The notes under the pieces were generated by a model that was given only the letters and a program-made list of their open reading frames with translations, was not told where the DNA came from and ran no database searches. This document shows, piece by piece, positions 16,884 to 24,586 of a stretch of DNA of 64,000 bases. Source of the stretch: CSP1-5 sp041599135 (GTDB lineage Bacteria; Methylomirabilota; Methylomirabilia; Methylomirabilales; CSP1-5); contig JBFHXD010000001.1 in the NCBI GenBank assembly GCA_041599135.1, positions 1 through 64,000 on the forward strand, given 5' to 3'. Position 1 is the first letter of the stretch; every line of letters starts with the position of its first letter. Made by a program: the position numbers and the translations under genes.

Positions 16884-18218
16884 ATGCCTCCCCCTACTCC
16901 TTCCTTTAAATCGAAGGAGGCCCTTCAGGCACTCTTCTGCCCGAGTAGCGTCGCCGTGATCGGGGCCTCCACGGCACCGGAGAAACTCGGATATCAGATT
17001 TTCAAGAATCTCCTGGACGCAGGCTTCCCCGGCAAGGTCCATCCGATAAATCCCAAGGCACCCGAGATCCTCGGATGCCCGTGTTTTTCGAACATAGACG
17101 CTGTTCCCGATCAGGTCGACCTGGCCGTCATCATCATTCCTGCAGCGCTCGTCGCCGACACCATTCGGCGGTGCGGCAGCCGGGGGGTGAAGGGAGCGAT
17201 CGTGATCAGTGGCGGCTTTAGCGAGACCGGACCCGAGGGAGAAGTGCTGCAAGAGCAAATGGTCCAGGCAGCCCAGGAGGTCAAGGTGGCGGTCATCGGA
17301 CCCAACTGCCAGGGGATCAATAACCCCCACCACCCCCTCTGCGCCTCTTGGCCCCTCCTCACGCGGCGAGGCCGGGTGGCAATCATCTCCCAAAGCGGGA
17401 CTGTCGGCGCAGCCCTCATGGACTGGGCTTCCCAGGAAGAGCTGGGAGTTTCTACCTTTGTGAGCCTAGGAAACAGGGCCGATGTGGACGAGGCCGATCT
17501 CATTCACTACTTCGCTCAAGATCCCAATACCGATACGATCGCGATCTACATGGAGGGGGTGAAGATCGCTCCCAAGTTCCTCGCAGCCGTCAGGCAATGT
17601 CAAAAACCGCTGGTGATTTTGAAGGCGGGACGGACACCCAAGGGACGCAAGGCCGCCGAATCTCATACGCGGTCGCTGGCTGGACGGGACGAGGTGTACG
17701 AGGGGGTCTTCCGTCAGTTCAGGATTTACCGCGCGAACGACTTGGAGCAGTTGTACGATTTCAGCAAGGCGCTCTCCTATCTCCCCCGTCTCAAGGGCCC
17801 ACGGCTTCTGATTGTGACGAGTTCAGGTGGCTCTGCCATCCTCGCCACCGATGTGGCAGAGATGACCGGGCTCGACGTCGCGCCCCTTCCGGATGCGGTG
17901 GGCGAAAAACTCCGTGAGGTCCTCCCAAAGCACTGTATTGTCGGCAACCCCTTGGATCTCACTGGGGATGCTACGGCACAGATGTACCGACAGGTGGTGG
18001 AAGCGGCCGCCGCGCAGTACGATGCGATCGCCCTGATCTTTGGGGATCCGATTCCTGGAGCGTCAGAGGTGGTCGGTAGGGATCCTCTTCAACTCGTGAT
18101 TTATCTGGGGGGGGCTGAGGTGGAGCGACAGGAGCGACTCCTCTTTCACCGAAAAGGGATCCCGGTGTTCCCCACGCCTGAACGTGGAATTCAGGCCCTG
18201 AGTCAACTGCTCCGATAG
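16884..18218 (+). CDS. acdA: ADP-forming acetyl/acyl-CoA synthetase, alpha (CoA-binding) subunit
   Basis: 444 residues with the three-part ACD alpha layout: CoA-binding Rossmann domain (SVAVIGASTAPEKLGYQIFKNLL, VHPINPKAPEILGCP), then two succinyl-CoA-ligase-like flavodoxin domains (VIGPNCQGINNP, ISQSGTVGAALMDWA, TSSGGSAILATDVAE). The enzyme interconverts acyl-CoA, ADP and phosphate with acid, CoA and ATP. The beta subunit is the next gene, 9 bp on. The substrate (acetate, propionate or aryl acid) cannot be predicted here. Confidence 0.88.
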   Translation: MPPPTPSFKSKEALQALFCPSSVAVIGASTAPEKLGYQIFKNLLDAGFPGKVHPINPKAPEILGCPCFSNIDAVPDQVDLAVIIIPAALVADTIRRCGSRGVKGAIVISGGFSETGPEGEVLQEQMVQAAQEVKVAVIGPNCQGINNPHHPLCASWPLLTRRGRVAIISQSGTVGAALMDWASQEELGVSTFVSLGNRADVDEADLIHYFAQDPNTDTIAIYMEGVKIAPKFLAAVRQCQKPLVILKAGRTPKGRKAAESHTRSLAGRDEVYEGVFRQFRIYRANDLEQLYDFSKALSYLPRLKGPRLLIVTSSGGSAILATDVAEMTGLDVAPLPDAVGEKLREVLPKHCIVGNPLDLTGDATAQMYRQVVEAAAAQYDAIALIFGDPIPGASEVVGRDPLQLVIYLGGAEVERQERLLFHRKGIPVFPTPERGIQALSQLLR

Positions 18219-18227
18219 CAATCCATC

Positions 18228-18923
18228 ATGACACTGGCCTTGGGCAGAGCCATCCAGGAAGGGCGAAATCTTCTCGAGCCGGAGGCCTACGAACTTCTCG
18301 CCGCCTACGGCGTATCGGTCCCTCCTCACCGGTCTGTCAGCTCGGCCGACGAGGCTGAAAAATCAGCCACCGAGATCGGTTACCCGGTGGTCGCCAAGAT
18401 TGTCTCCCCGGATATCCTCCACAAGACCGAGGCGGGGGGGGTCCTCCTGAATCTTCATGATGCAGCCGCCGTCAGGGCGGCCTACGCGCAGATCACCGAT
18501 CACGCACGGCAGGGGAAGGCGGCGGTTTGGGGTGTTCTTATCAGCCGAATGGCCTCTCCGGGGACCGAGGTGATCGTTGGTATCACCCAGGACCTCCAAT
18601 TCGGACCGGTCGTGATGTTTGGCCTGGGAGGCATCTTTGTTGAGGTCTATCAGGATGTCAGCTTCCGGCTCATCCCTCTCGCCGAGCGGGATGCAGCCGC
18701 CATGGTCCAAGAGATCAAAGCCGTTCCTCTACTCCACGGCGCGCGGGGAAGAAAACCCGCAGACCTGGGGGCTATCACCGACCTCCTCCTGAAAGTATCA
18801 CAGATCGCCCAGGAGAACCCGGAGATCGCCGAGATGGATCTGAATCCGGTCCTGGTCTACGAAAAGGGTCTCACCGTCGTGGATGCCCGGGTTCTCCTCC
18901 ACCAAAGAGCGCCCACCACCTAA
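18228..18923 (+). CDS. acdB: ADP-forming acetyl/acyl-CoA synthetase, beta (ATP-grasp) subunit
   Basis: 231 residues, ATP-grasp_5 fold: EAYELLAAYGVSVPPH, GYPVVAKIVSPDILHKTEAGGVLLNL, and the metal-binding end EMDLNPVLVYEKGLTVVDARV. This is the usual length for stand-alone ACD beta subunits (many bacteria have alpha and beta fused). It completes the enzyme with the gene just upstream. Confidence 0.88.
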   Translation: MTLALGRAIQEGRNLLEPEAYELLAAYGVSVPPHRSVSSADEAEKSATEIGYPVVAKIVSPDILHKTEAGGVLLNLHDAAAVRAAYAQITDHARQGKAAVWGVLISRMASPGTEVIVGITQDLQFGPVVMFGLGGIFVEVYQDVSFRLIPLAERDAAAMVQEIKAVPLLHGARGRKPADLGAITDLLLKVSQIAQENPEIAEMDLNPVLVYEKGLTVVDARVLLHQRAPTT

Positions 18924-18934
18924 CCCGACACCGA

Positions 18935-19267
18935 TCACTCACCCACGCCGGGCCTCACCATTGAGGTAATGACCTCTTTTAAGATTCCGGCTCGTTCCTT
19001 GAACTCTTTGAGGCGATTGATCTGGGTCACGAGGGCTCGTTCCGCCTCCACCGCTGCGCCGAGAAGGTCGCCGTATTTTTGCAGCGTATCCCGGTACACC
19101 TCTTCCTGAACTGTCCGGATTCGCCCTTTCAGCTCCTCGACGTTTTGATGCCGGCCGGTTGCCATCACTTCCTCGCTGACGGTTCGCATCTCCTTTGAAA
19201 AATAATCCACAAGAGCCGAGAGTTCAGTCCCCAACGTTTCTACCTTGTGCAATTCAGCCTCTACCAT
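18935..19267 (-). CDS. Small coiled-coil protein of unknown function
   Basis: 110 residues, almost entirely charged helix with heptad-like spacing (ELHKVETLGTELSALVDYF, VEAERALVTQINRLKEFKERAGIL); no signal peptide, membrane helix or known domain. It is convergent with acdB (11 bp between stops). A GAGGGGGG-type ribosome site just upstream supports translation. I do not recognise the family. Confidence 0.6.
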   Translation of the reverse strand: MVEAELHKVETLGTELSALVDYFSKEMRTVSEEVMATGRHQNVEELKGRIRTVQEEVYRDTLQKYGDLLGAAVEAERALVTQINRLKEFKERAGILKEVITSMVRPGVGE

Positions 19268-19432
19268 CGCCCCCCTCCTTGCTCGATTTTTCCTCTTGCC
19301 TCATCAGCCTCATAGAAACCGGGCAACCCTGGGAGGATACAGCTCCCCTTCGACACTTTTGGAGAAAATGACGCAGACGGTACGCCTGGGTCCTTGGGTC
19401 TCAGAGATATCGGGAGCACATATGCGATGAAG

Positions 19433-19453
19433 GCCCGGCAGGAACAGCCGGGC
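19433..19453 (-). terminator. Hairpin downstream of rnpB, possible terminator
   Basis: GCCCGGC and GCCGGGC form a perfect 7-bp stem with a 7-nt loop, about 30 nt past the rnpB 3' end on the minus strand. The run after it is T-poor, so it is a weak terminator at best. Confidence 0.4.
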
Positions 19454-19483
19454 AAGAACCGCTAGGAGATAAGAACAAATAGT

Positions 19484-19928
19484 GCAGGCCGGAGTGGGCC
19501 TATAAGCCGGGTTCTGTATTCGCCCACAGGCGAACGGTGGTCATCCCTCTGGGTTCCGCATTGCTACGGAGCTCTAGCGGCCTACCCATTCCGCCTGCCT
19601 TTCGGCCATGAGAGCGGGCCACTCTCTTCCTCGTCCTCGCTCGATGAGGAACAACCAGGAAGCGGAACCTATTTGGCCTTGCTCCGGGTGGGGTTTGCCA
19701 AGCCAGCCCGTCACCGGACTGCTGGTGCGCTCTTACCGCACCTTTTCACCCTTACCCCGCGGGCAGCTCCCTGCAAGAAAAAGGGCTAGAGCTGCTGGCG
19801 GGGCGGTATGTTTTCTGTGGCACTTTCCCTGGGGTCACCCCCGGTGGGTGTTACCCACCACCCTGCCCTGTGGAGCCCGGACTTTCCTCCCCGATCAACG
19901 ATCGGAGCGACCACCCGGCCTACTCCAG
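19484..19928 (-). ncRNA. rnpB: RNase P RNA, type A
   Basis: The minus strand carries the conserved blocks of bacterial RNase P RNA. Near the 5' end is GAGGAAAGTCCGGGCTCC (complement of about 19873-19892); next come the GGGTAACACCCACC and AGGGAAAGTGCCACAGAAA blocks; near the 3' end is AACCCGGCTTATAGGCCC. The 5' segment AGGCCGG pairs with CCGGCCT at the 3' end to close P1. At about 445 nt it is at the long end of type A. It is the ribozyme that matures tRNA 5' ends. Short reading frames across it are artefacts. Confidence 0.93.
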
Positions 19929-20235
19929 CCAGTTGAAATATAGCTATTTCAAGACGACATGGCAAGAAGAGAATCATTCCGCTCACCCAGCGGCATTCTC
20001 CGCGGTGGGCGCAGTGCAGTGGTGATCGAGCTGTCCGCTTTTCGGCAGCCGCTTCGAAATCGTCACCGGAAGTGCGGAGACGCTCTTTGGGATGTCTTAA
20101 ATTTCCGCAACTTCCGACATCAGAGTTTGGTACAGAGGTTGCGACGGTGGGCGTGGACCTCATTCGGATTTCATTATGTAAACCGCATGAGGCGTGCATA
20201 GCACGGTTCAATGGTGACGTTTTCTGGAGGAGCCC
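19929..20235. other. Intergenic stretch between rnpB and mltG
   Basis: No gene is supported. The first 40 bp hold the rnpB promoter. Near 20128-20143 there is a poor sigma-54-like match (TGGTAC-N5-TTGCG) facing mltG that I do not accept as a promoter. The mltG ribosome site lies at the right end. Confidence 0.5.
19937..19965 (-). promoter_or_regulatory. Sigma-70 promoter of rnpB
   Basis: On the minus strand TTGCCA (19965-19960), a 17-bp spacer and TATATT (19942-19937) place the start near 19930, matching the RNA 5' end deduced from P1 pairing. A 20-bp dyad (TTGAAATA and TATTTCAA, 19933-19952) overlaps the -10 box. Confidence 0.7.
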
Positions 20236-21327
20236 ATGGATCTCAGACACACTACGATCATGATCCACTCGGGCCGGGCCTCTCGCATCCGGCTACTTCA
20301 GCTGTCCCATCAAAAAATCCAAGTCGCCCTCTTCCTCGGCATCATCGCCGCATTTGCTCTCGCCTTTCTCCTGTTCCACAATGTCACCCTCAATCTCAAG
20401 CAGAGCGAACTCCGACGCCTGCAGCACACCGTCCAGTCGCAGGACAGCCTGTTGGAGGCAACGCTACAGCGATTCGCACGAGAGCTGGGGCGTATGAAAG
20501 CCCTGGACAAGGGGGTCCGCCGCTGGGCCGGGATAGAGCCTGGCCAGAGCGAGACGACCGGCACCGCAGTAGGCGGAGGGACCTTGGACCTGCAGCAGGT
20601 CTTAACAGAGGGGACGGTCCGGGCCAGCAAGGTCACTATTCCAGAAGGTTCCACGCTCCGGCAGATTGCCGAACTCCTCGCGGTGGAAGGACTCGTGAAC
20701 GTGAACCGGTTCTTCGAGTTGGCCACGGATCCGTCCGTAGCCAGTTCGTACGTCCCGGAGGCAGAGACACTCGAGGGATTCCTCTTCCCCGACACCTACC
20801 ACTTCGTTCAGGGACAGGGAGAGGAGACCATCATTGAGGCCATGGTCCACCGGTTCTACCAGGGTTTCCCCATCGAGGATGAACTCCGGGCGGGCCAGCG
20901 TGGAACGAGTCTGTATGAGATCGTGACGCTCGCCTCCATCGTTGAAAAAGAGGCGGTGGCCGATCGGGAGAAGCCGATCATCGCAGGGGTCTTTTACAAC
21001 CGTCTGCACAAGGGCATGCGCCTGCAGGCCGATCCGACCGTTCTCTATGGAAGAAATCGCCGGGGCCGTATTCGTACGCGGGACTTACGCGCAAAACACC
21101 CGTATAACACGTATATCCACCATGGTCTCCCCCCCGGACCCATCGCCAGTCCGGGCGCCGCTGCGCTAAAGGCCGTCCTCGAACCCGCCCACGTTGACTA
21201 TCTCTACTTCGTCTCCAAGAACAACGGGACACATCATTTCTCCAAGACGCTGAAGGAACACAATCGGGCCGTTCGGAAATACCAGTTGAGCGGACGACGG
21301 TTCCGTCGGGGACGGAGAGCCAGTTAA
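20236..21327 (+). CDS. mltG: Endolytic murein transglycosylase MltG (YceG)
   Basis: 363 residues. One N-terminal membrane anchor (about 30-52, VALFLGIIAAFALAFLLFH), a short coiled region, then the YceG domain: LysM-like part (KVTIPEGSTLRQIAELLAVEGLV), LEGFLFPDTYHF, ASIVEKEA with the catalytic Glu, GVFYNRLHKGMRLQADPTVLYG, and PYNTYIHHGLPPGPIASPG. It cleaves nascent glycan strands at the inner membrane and sets glycan length. ATG follows TGGAGGAGCCC. The coiled-coil-like insert between anchor and LysM part is longer than in E. coli. Confidence 0.92.
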   Translation: MDLRHTTIMIHSGRASRIRLLQLSHQKIQVALFLGIIAAFALAFLLFHNVTLNLKQSELRRLQHTVQSQDSLLEATLQRFARELGRMKALDKGVRRWAGIEPGQSETTGTAVGGGTLDLQQVLTEGTVRASKVTIPEGSTLRQIAELLAVEGLVNVNRFFELATDPSVASSYVPEAETLEGFLFPDTYHFVQGQGEETIIEAMVHRFYQGFPIEDELRAGQRGTSLYEIVTLASIVEKEAVADREKPIIAGVFYNRLHKGMRLQADPTVLYGRNRRGRIRTRDLRAKHPYNTYIHHGLPPGPIASPGAAALKAVLEPAHVDYLYFVSKNNGTHHFSKTLKEHNRAVRKYQLSGRRFRRGRRAS

Positions 21328-21424
21328 CCCCGACCCGAAATTCTATTGCCCGGGAACCTCCACAAAGGCTGCCATATCTTGAAGTGCCACGGTGCCCTGC
21401 GAGCTTATTTCGGATCGGGGTTAA
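21324..21424. repeat. 101-bp element with 17-bp inverted ends
   Basis: TTAACCCCGACCCGAAA (21324-21340) and TTTCGGATCGGGGTTAA (21408-21424) are reverse complements with one mismatch. The left end contains the mltG stop codon. The element begins and ends with TTAA. It holds no gene; an internal GTGCCACGGTGCC is also present. It could be a small non-autonomous insertion or a long RNA hairpin. No second copy was seen in the window. Confidence 0.65.
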
Positions 21425-21498
21425 TGCGCTCACCCCAAACCTGGACTTGGACGGGAGTCTTCATTAAAGTAGCAAAGTGAGCGGAAAGGGGGACCCGG

Positions 21499-21771
21499 AT
21501 GAAATGGGTGGTAGTGGCAGTCATCGTGGCGTTTTTGCTCCTGGTCCTCTTCCGTTCCTTGCGGGCCCTGACCCTGGGACAGGCCACGATCCATATTGCC
21601 CACATGCAGACCAACGAAGACGCCCGACAGGTTGACAACGTCCTCAAGGGGCTTCGCGGAGTGGTCGAGGCCAGGGTCGATCTTGAAGGGCAACGCGTAC
21701 GGATCACGTACCGAAAAGGGAAAATCGCCGTTGAGGATGTGATGCGGGCACTGCATGGCGCCGGCTACTGA
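21499..21771 (+). CDS. Membrane-anchored HMA-like (heavy-metal-associated fold) protein without CxxC
   Basis: 90 residues: one N-terminal helix (about 3-21), then a ferredoxin-like fold (QATIHIAHMQTNEDARQVDNVLKGLRGVVEARVDLEGQRVRITY then VEDVMRALHGAGY) matching HMA domains. The metal-binding CxxC loop is replaced by MQTNED, so copper or mercury binding by that loop is not expected. ATG after GGAAAGGGGG. Function unknown. Confidence 0.72.
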   Translation: MKWVVVAVIVAFLLLVLFRSLRALTLGQATIHIAHMQTNEDARQVDNVLKGLRGVVEARVDLEGQRVRITYRKGKIAVEDVMRALHGAGY

Positions 21772-21872
21772 TCGCAATGGTCATTCCACGGCCTGCCTCG
21801 GACGACGGCCGAGTTGAAAGTGTAGTCAATACTTGGTACAGTAGCGCCACCCCGAACAAGGGGAGCTATCGC

Positions 21873-22082
21873 ATGAAGGTCATCATCCGCCGTCCCCGCC
21901 GAGAAGTGGAGATGTCGGGGAGCCGTCGGGTCCGGGACCTGCTGCAGGAGCTGCAGATCAACCCGGAGACGGTTCTCGTCGTCCGGGGAGAGGACCTGCT
22001 AACCCCGGATGAGGTCATCAAGGATGAGGAGACCGTCGAGGTGGTCCCGGCCATCTCGGGAGGGTCGACCCATGAAGTGTAA
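21873..22082 (+). CDS. ttuB: Ubiquitin-like sulfur carrier (ThiS/MoaD family, TtuB-like)
   Basis: 69 residues of beta-grasp fold. The diglycine (residues 63-64, AISGG) is followed by five extra residues, STHEV, encoded in the overlap with the next gene. Sulfur carriers normally end in GG, so a protease step or a different mechanism would be needed. GGGGAG precedes ATG 21873. The gene overlaps ttuA by 11 bp, which ties it to tRNA thiolation rather than thiamine or molybdopterin synthesis. Confidence 0.82.
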   Translation: MKVIIRRPRREVEMSGSRRVRDLLQELQINPETVLVVRGEDLLTPDEVIKDEETVEVVPAISGGSTHEV

Positions 22083-22992
22083 AGTGTGCAGCGAAAAAGC
22101 GGTCATCGATATCAGGCGTCATAACGCCGCCTTTTGTAAAGGCTGCTTTATCACGCACTTCGAGCGCCAAGTCCAAAAGACCATCGAAAGTGAGAAGATG
22201 CTTTCCAAAGAGGACCGGGTCCTGGTGGCGGTCTCTGGGGGCAAGGACAGCCTGACGCTGTGGGAGGTCCTCCAGCGGATGGGCTACCAGACGACGGGTT
22301 ACCATATCGTCCTCGGGATCGGGGACTACTCCCCCGCCGCACGGGACAAGGTCGAGGCCTATGCGAAGCAGCATGGGCTCCCCCTCATTGTTACCGATCT
22401 CAAAGCAGAGTACGACTTCACGGTCCCGGAATTGGCTCTTCATACGCCTCGCGTCCCCTGCTCGGCCTGTGGCCTCAGCAAACGCTACCTGATGAACTGG
22501 ACCGCCCTCGAGAAGGGCTTTAGCGTCTTGGTGACCGGACACAACCTGGATGACGTCGCCTCCATGCTTCTCGGCAACCTGTTCCATTGGCACAATGAAC
22601 AGCTGGCCAGGATGGAACCGTCTCGAGGAGCCACCCACCCAAGATTGGTAAAGACATGCAAGCCCTTGGTGCGCCTCACCGAGCGGGAAATCCTTGCCTA
22701 CACCATGCTCCGAGGGATCGACTATCACGAAGAGGAGTGCCCCAATGCCGAGGGGGCAACCTCACTGTTGTACAAGGACTTGTTGAACCAGCTCGAGCAT
22801 GCCTCGCCGGGAGCCAAGCAGAGCTTCTACTTCGGCTTCTTAAAGAAGGGCCGCCCGGTCTTTGCCACTGACGTCAACGGCGGAGACCTGAGGGAGTGTG
22901 AGGTCTGCGGCCAGACCACGACCACCGAGGTGTGCGCCTTTTGCCGGATGATGGACCAGGCCCGTCGAACAGCAGCGCGGCGGAGTTCCTAA
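22072..22992 (+). CDS. ttuA: tRNA-5-methyluridine54 2-sulfurtransferase TtuA (TtcA/TtuA family)
   Basis: 306 residues. N-terminal zinc finger (C3, C6, C22, C25), PP-loop SGGKDS at 55-60, catalytic cluster cysteines C130 and C133 (VPCSACG) and C223 (EEECPNAEG), which align with Thermus TtuA C130, C133 and C222, and a C-terminal zinc finger (CEVCG and CAFC). The enzyme adds sulfur to T54 of tRNA, a modification that stabilises tRNA at high temperature, although homologs also occur in mesophiles. The ATG lies inside the end of ttuB. Confidence 0.88.
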   Translation: MKCKVCSEKAVIDIRRHNAAFCKGCFITHFERQVQKTIESEKMLSKEDRVLVAVSGGKDSLTLWEVLQRMGYQTTGYHIVLGIGDYSPAARDKVEAYAKQHGLPLIVTDLKAEYDFTVPELALHTPRVPCSACGLSKRYLMNWTALEKGFSVLVTGHNLDDVASMLLGNLFHWHNEQLARMEPSRGATHPRLVKTCKPLVRLTEREILAYTMLRGIDYHEEECPNAEGATSLLYKDLLNQLEHASPGAKQSFYFGFLKKGRPVFATDVNGGDLRECEVCGQTTTTEVCAFCRMMDQARRTAARRSS

Positions 22993-23170
22993 CCCCACTC
23001 GTGTCACCATTGAATTTCCCTTACCGCCCACCTTTTGCCCTTTCCGCATGAACGGCTCAGCCTTTGGCCGCTTTTCGCAGTCGGGACGTTGCATTTTTAC
23101 GCTGCAGGAACATACACTTTCCTCGACATGTTCGCAGACACCAGAAATAACTCTTGGATGCGTTTCCGGA

Positions 23171-23189
23171 TTTTCCGGATCCCGGAAAA
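23171..23189. promoter_or_regulatory. Perfect 8-bp dyad upstream of treT
   Basis: TTTTCCGG-ATC-CCGGAAAA, with a further TTTCCGGA just before it, about 80 bp before the treT start. A possible -10 (TATGAT, 23203-23208) follows, so the dyad would cover the -35 region, as expected for an operator. Confidence 0.4.
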
Positions 23190-23268
23190 CTGTGCTACCG
23201 TGTATGATGGTCAAGGAATGAAAGCGGCAGCGGGCCATCAGGAGAGCTGGAGCAGAGGAGGATAAGGG

Positions 23269-24546
23269 ATGCTACCGAAGGTGGCCATTGGGCGACACTG
23301 TTGTGCGCAGTCGACCAACCTCGAGAACTATAGACCGCTGGTCGGAGATGCCTTGATCGACGAGGTCAAGGGACTCGCCGCTGAACTAAAGGGTGTCCGC
23401 ATCTGCCACATCAACAGCACCGTGGCAGGCGGGGGTGTCGCGGAACTCCTCGGACGCCACATCCCCCTCCTGCAAGCGCTGGGCATCTCGGCCGACTGGC
23501 GATTGATCCACGGCGCACCTGCTTTCTTTCAAGTCACCAAAGGATTTCACAATGCCCTGCAGGGCGGAGCGTTTTCCCTCACCCAAGCGGTGCAAGCCAC
23601 ATATCTCGATCATAATCAGGAAAGTGCCGATCTCTTGGAAACGGACTACGATATCTACATCGTCCACGACCCACAGCCTGCAGCCATCCGCCACTTTGTC
23701 CAGGACCCCAAAGCCGTGTGGATCTGGCGCTGTCACATTGATAGCTCAGAACCCAACACACAGGTTTGGGCCTTCCTTCGCCCCTTCATCCAGGAGTACG
23801 ATGCGGTGGTCTTCACCATGGCAGAGTTCCTCCCGCCGGATCTCCGGGTTGCCCGCGTCGCTTTCATCGCTCCGGTCATTGATCCCCTGAGCACGAAAAA
23901 CATGGATCTGCCCCAGGAGATCTGTCAGCGAGCCCTGGCCGATTCCGGCCTCGACCTGCACCGCCCCATTCTCCTTCAAGTCTCCCGATTCGACCCCTGG
24001 AAGGACCCCCTGGGGGTGATCCGGGTCTATCATCTCGTCAAGGAGGTGAGGCCAGAAGTCCAGTTAGCCCTTATTGGATCCATGGCAGGCGATGATCCGG
24101 AGGGGTGGGCACTCCTTGAAATGGTGAACGAGAAGGCGGTCAAGGATCCCGATCTGTATATCTTTACGAATCTCACGGGCGTGGGCAATATGGAGGTCAA
24201 CGCCTTCCAGCGGGGCGCTGACCTGGTGATCCAGAAATCATTGAAAGAGGGCTTTGGCCTGGTGGTGTCAGAAGCGTTCTGGAAGGGAAAGGCCGTCGTG
24301 GCAGGCAGGGCGGGAGGGATCCCCATGCAGTTTCCGCCGGAGTTTCGAGACTACCTCGTCGAGAGCGTGGAAGAGTGCGCCGAGAAGGTCTTGAACCTCA
24401 TCACCAACCCCGGAGTCCGGGCCGCTTTTGGCCGGGCCGGGCGAGAGCGGGTCCGGCAGGAGTTCCTCCTCCCACGACTTGTCCGGGATGAGCTGGCTTT
24501 GATTCGGGACGCGCTGAATGCCGATCTAACGGCCGGGAGCGACTGA
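23269..24546 (+). CDS. treT: Trehalose synthase TreT (glycosyltransferase family 4)
   Basis: 425 residues, GT-B fold. The N-terminal block HINSTVAGGGVAELLGRHIPLLQALGISADWR and the FFQVTKGFHNALQG block are diagnostic of TreT. The C-terminal domain has LLQVSRFDPWKDPLGVIRVYHLV, the donor-site EGFGLVVSEAFWKGKAVVAGRAGGIP and a helical end. TreT makes trehalose from NDP-glucose and glucose, reversibly. The ATG is preceded by AGGAGGATAAGGG. With glgP and PFK nearby it forms a storage-sugar group. Confidence 0.88.
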   Translation: MLPKVAIGRHCCAQSTNLENYRPLVGDALIDEVKGLAAELKGVRICHINSTVAGGGVAELLGRHIPLLQALGISADWRLIHGAPAFFQVTKGFHNALQGGAFSLTQAVQATYLDHNQESADLLETDYDIYIVHDPQPAAIRHFVQDPKAVWIWRCHIDSSEPNTQVWAFLRPFIQEYDAVVFTMAEFLPPDLRVARVAFIAPVIDPLSTKNMDLPQEICQRALADSGLDLHRPILLQVSRFDPWKDPLGVIRVYHLVKEVRPEVQLALIGSMAGDDPEGWALLEMVNEKAVKDPDLYIFTNLTGVGNMEVNAFQRGADLVIQKSLKEGFGLVVSEAFWKGKAVVAGRAGGIPMQFPPEFRDYLVESVEECAEKVLNLITNPGVRAAFGRAGRERVRQEFLLPRLVRDELALIRDALNADLTAGSD

Positions 24547-24586
24547 GGGTGAGAAAAGGGACCAGGAAACGGCCGCCGCCACAGGC

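Noticed and set aside
19608..19943. 111-codon frame across rnpB
   Set aside because: It lies inside a clearly recognised RNase P RNA on the other strand.
20128..20143. Sigma-54-like TGGTAC-N5-TTGCG before mltG
   Set aside because: Two departures from the consensus, including the normally conserved GC of the -24 box.
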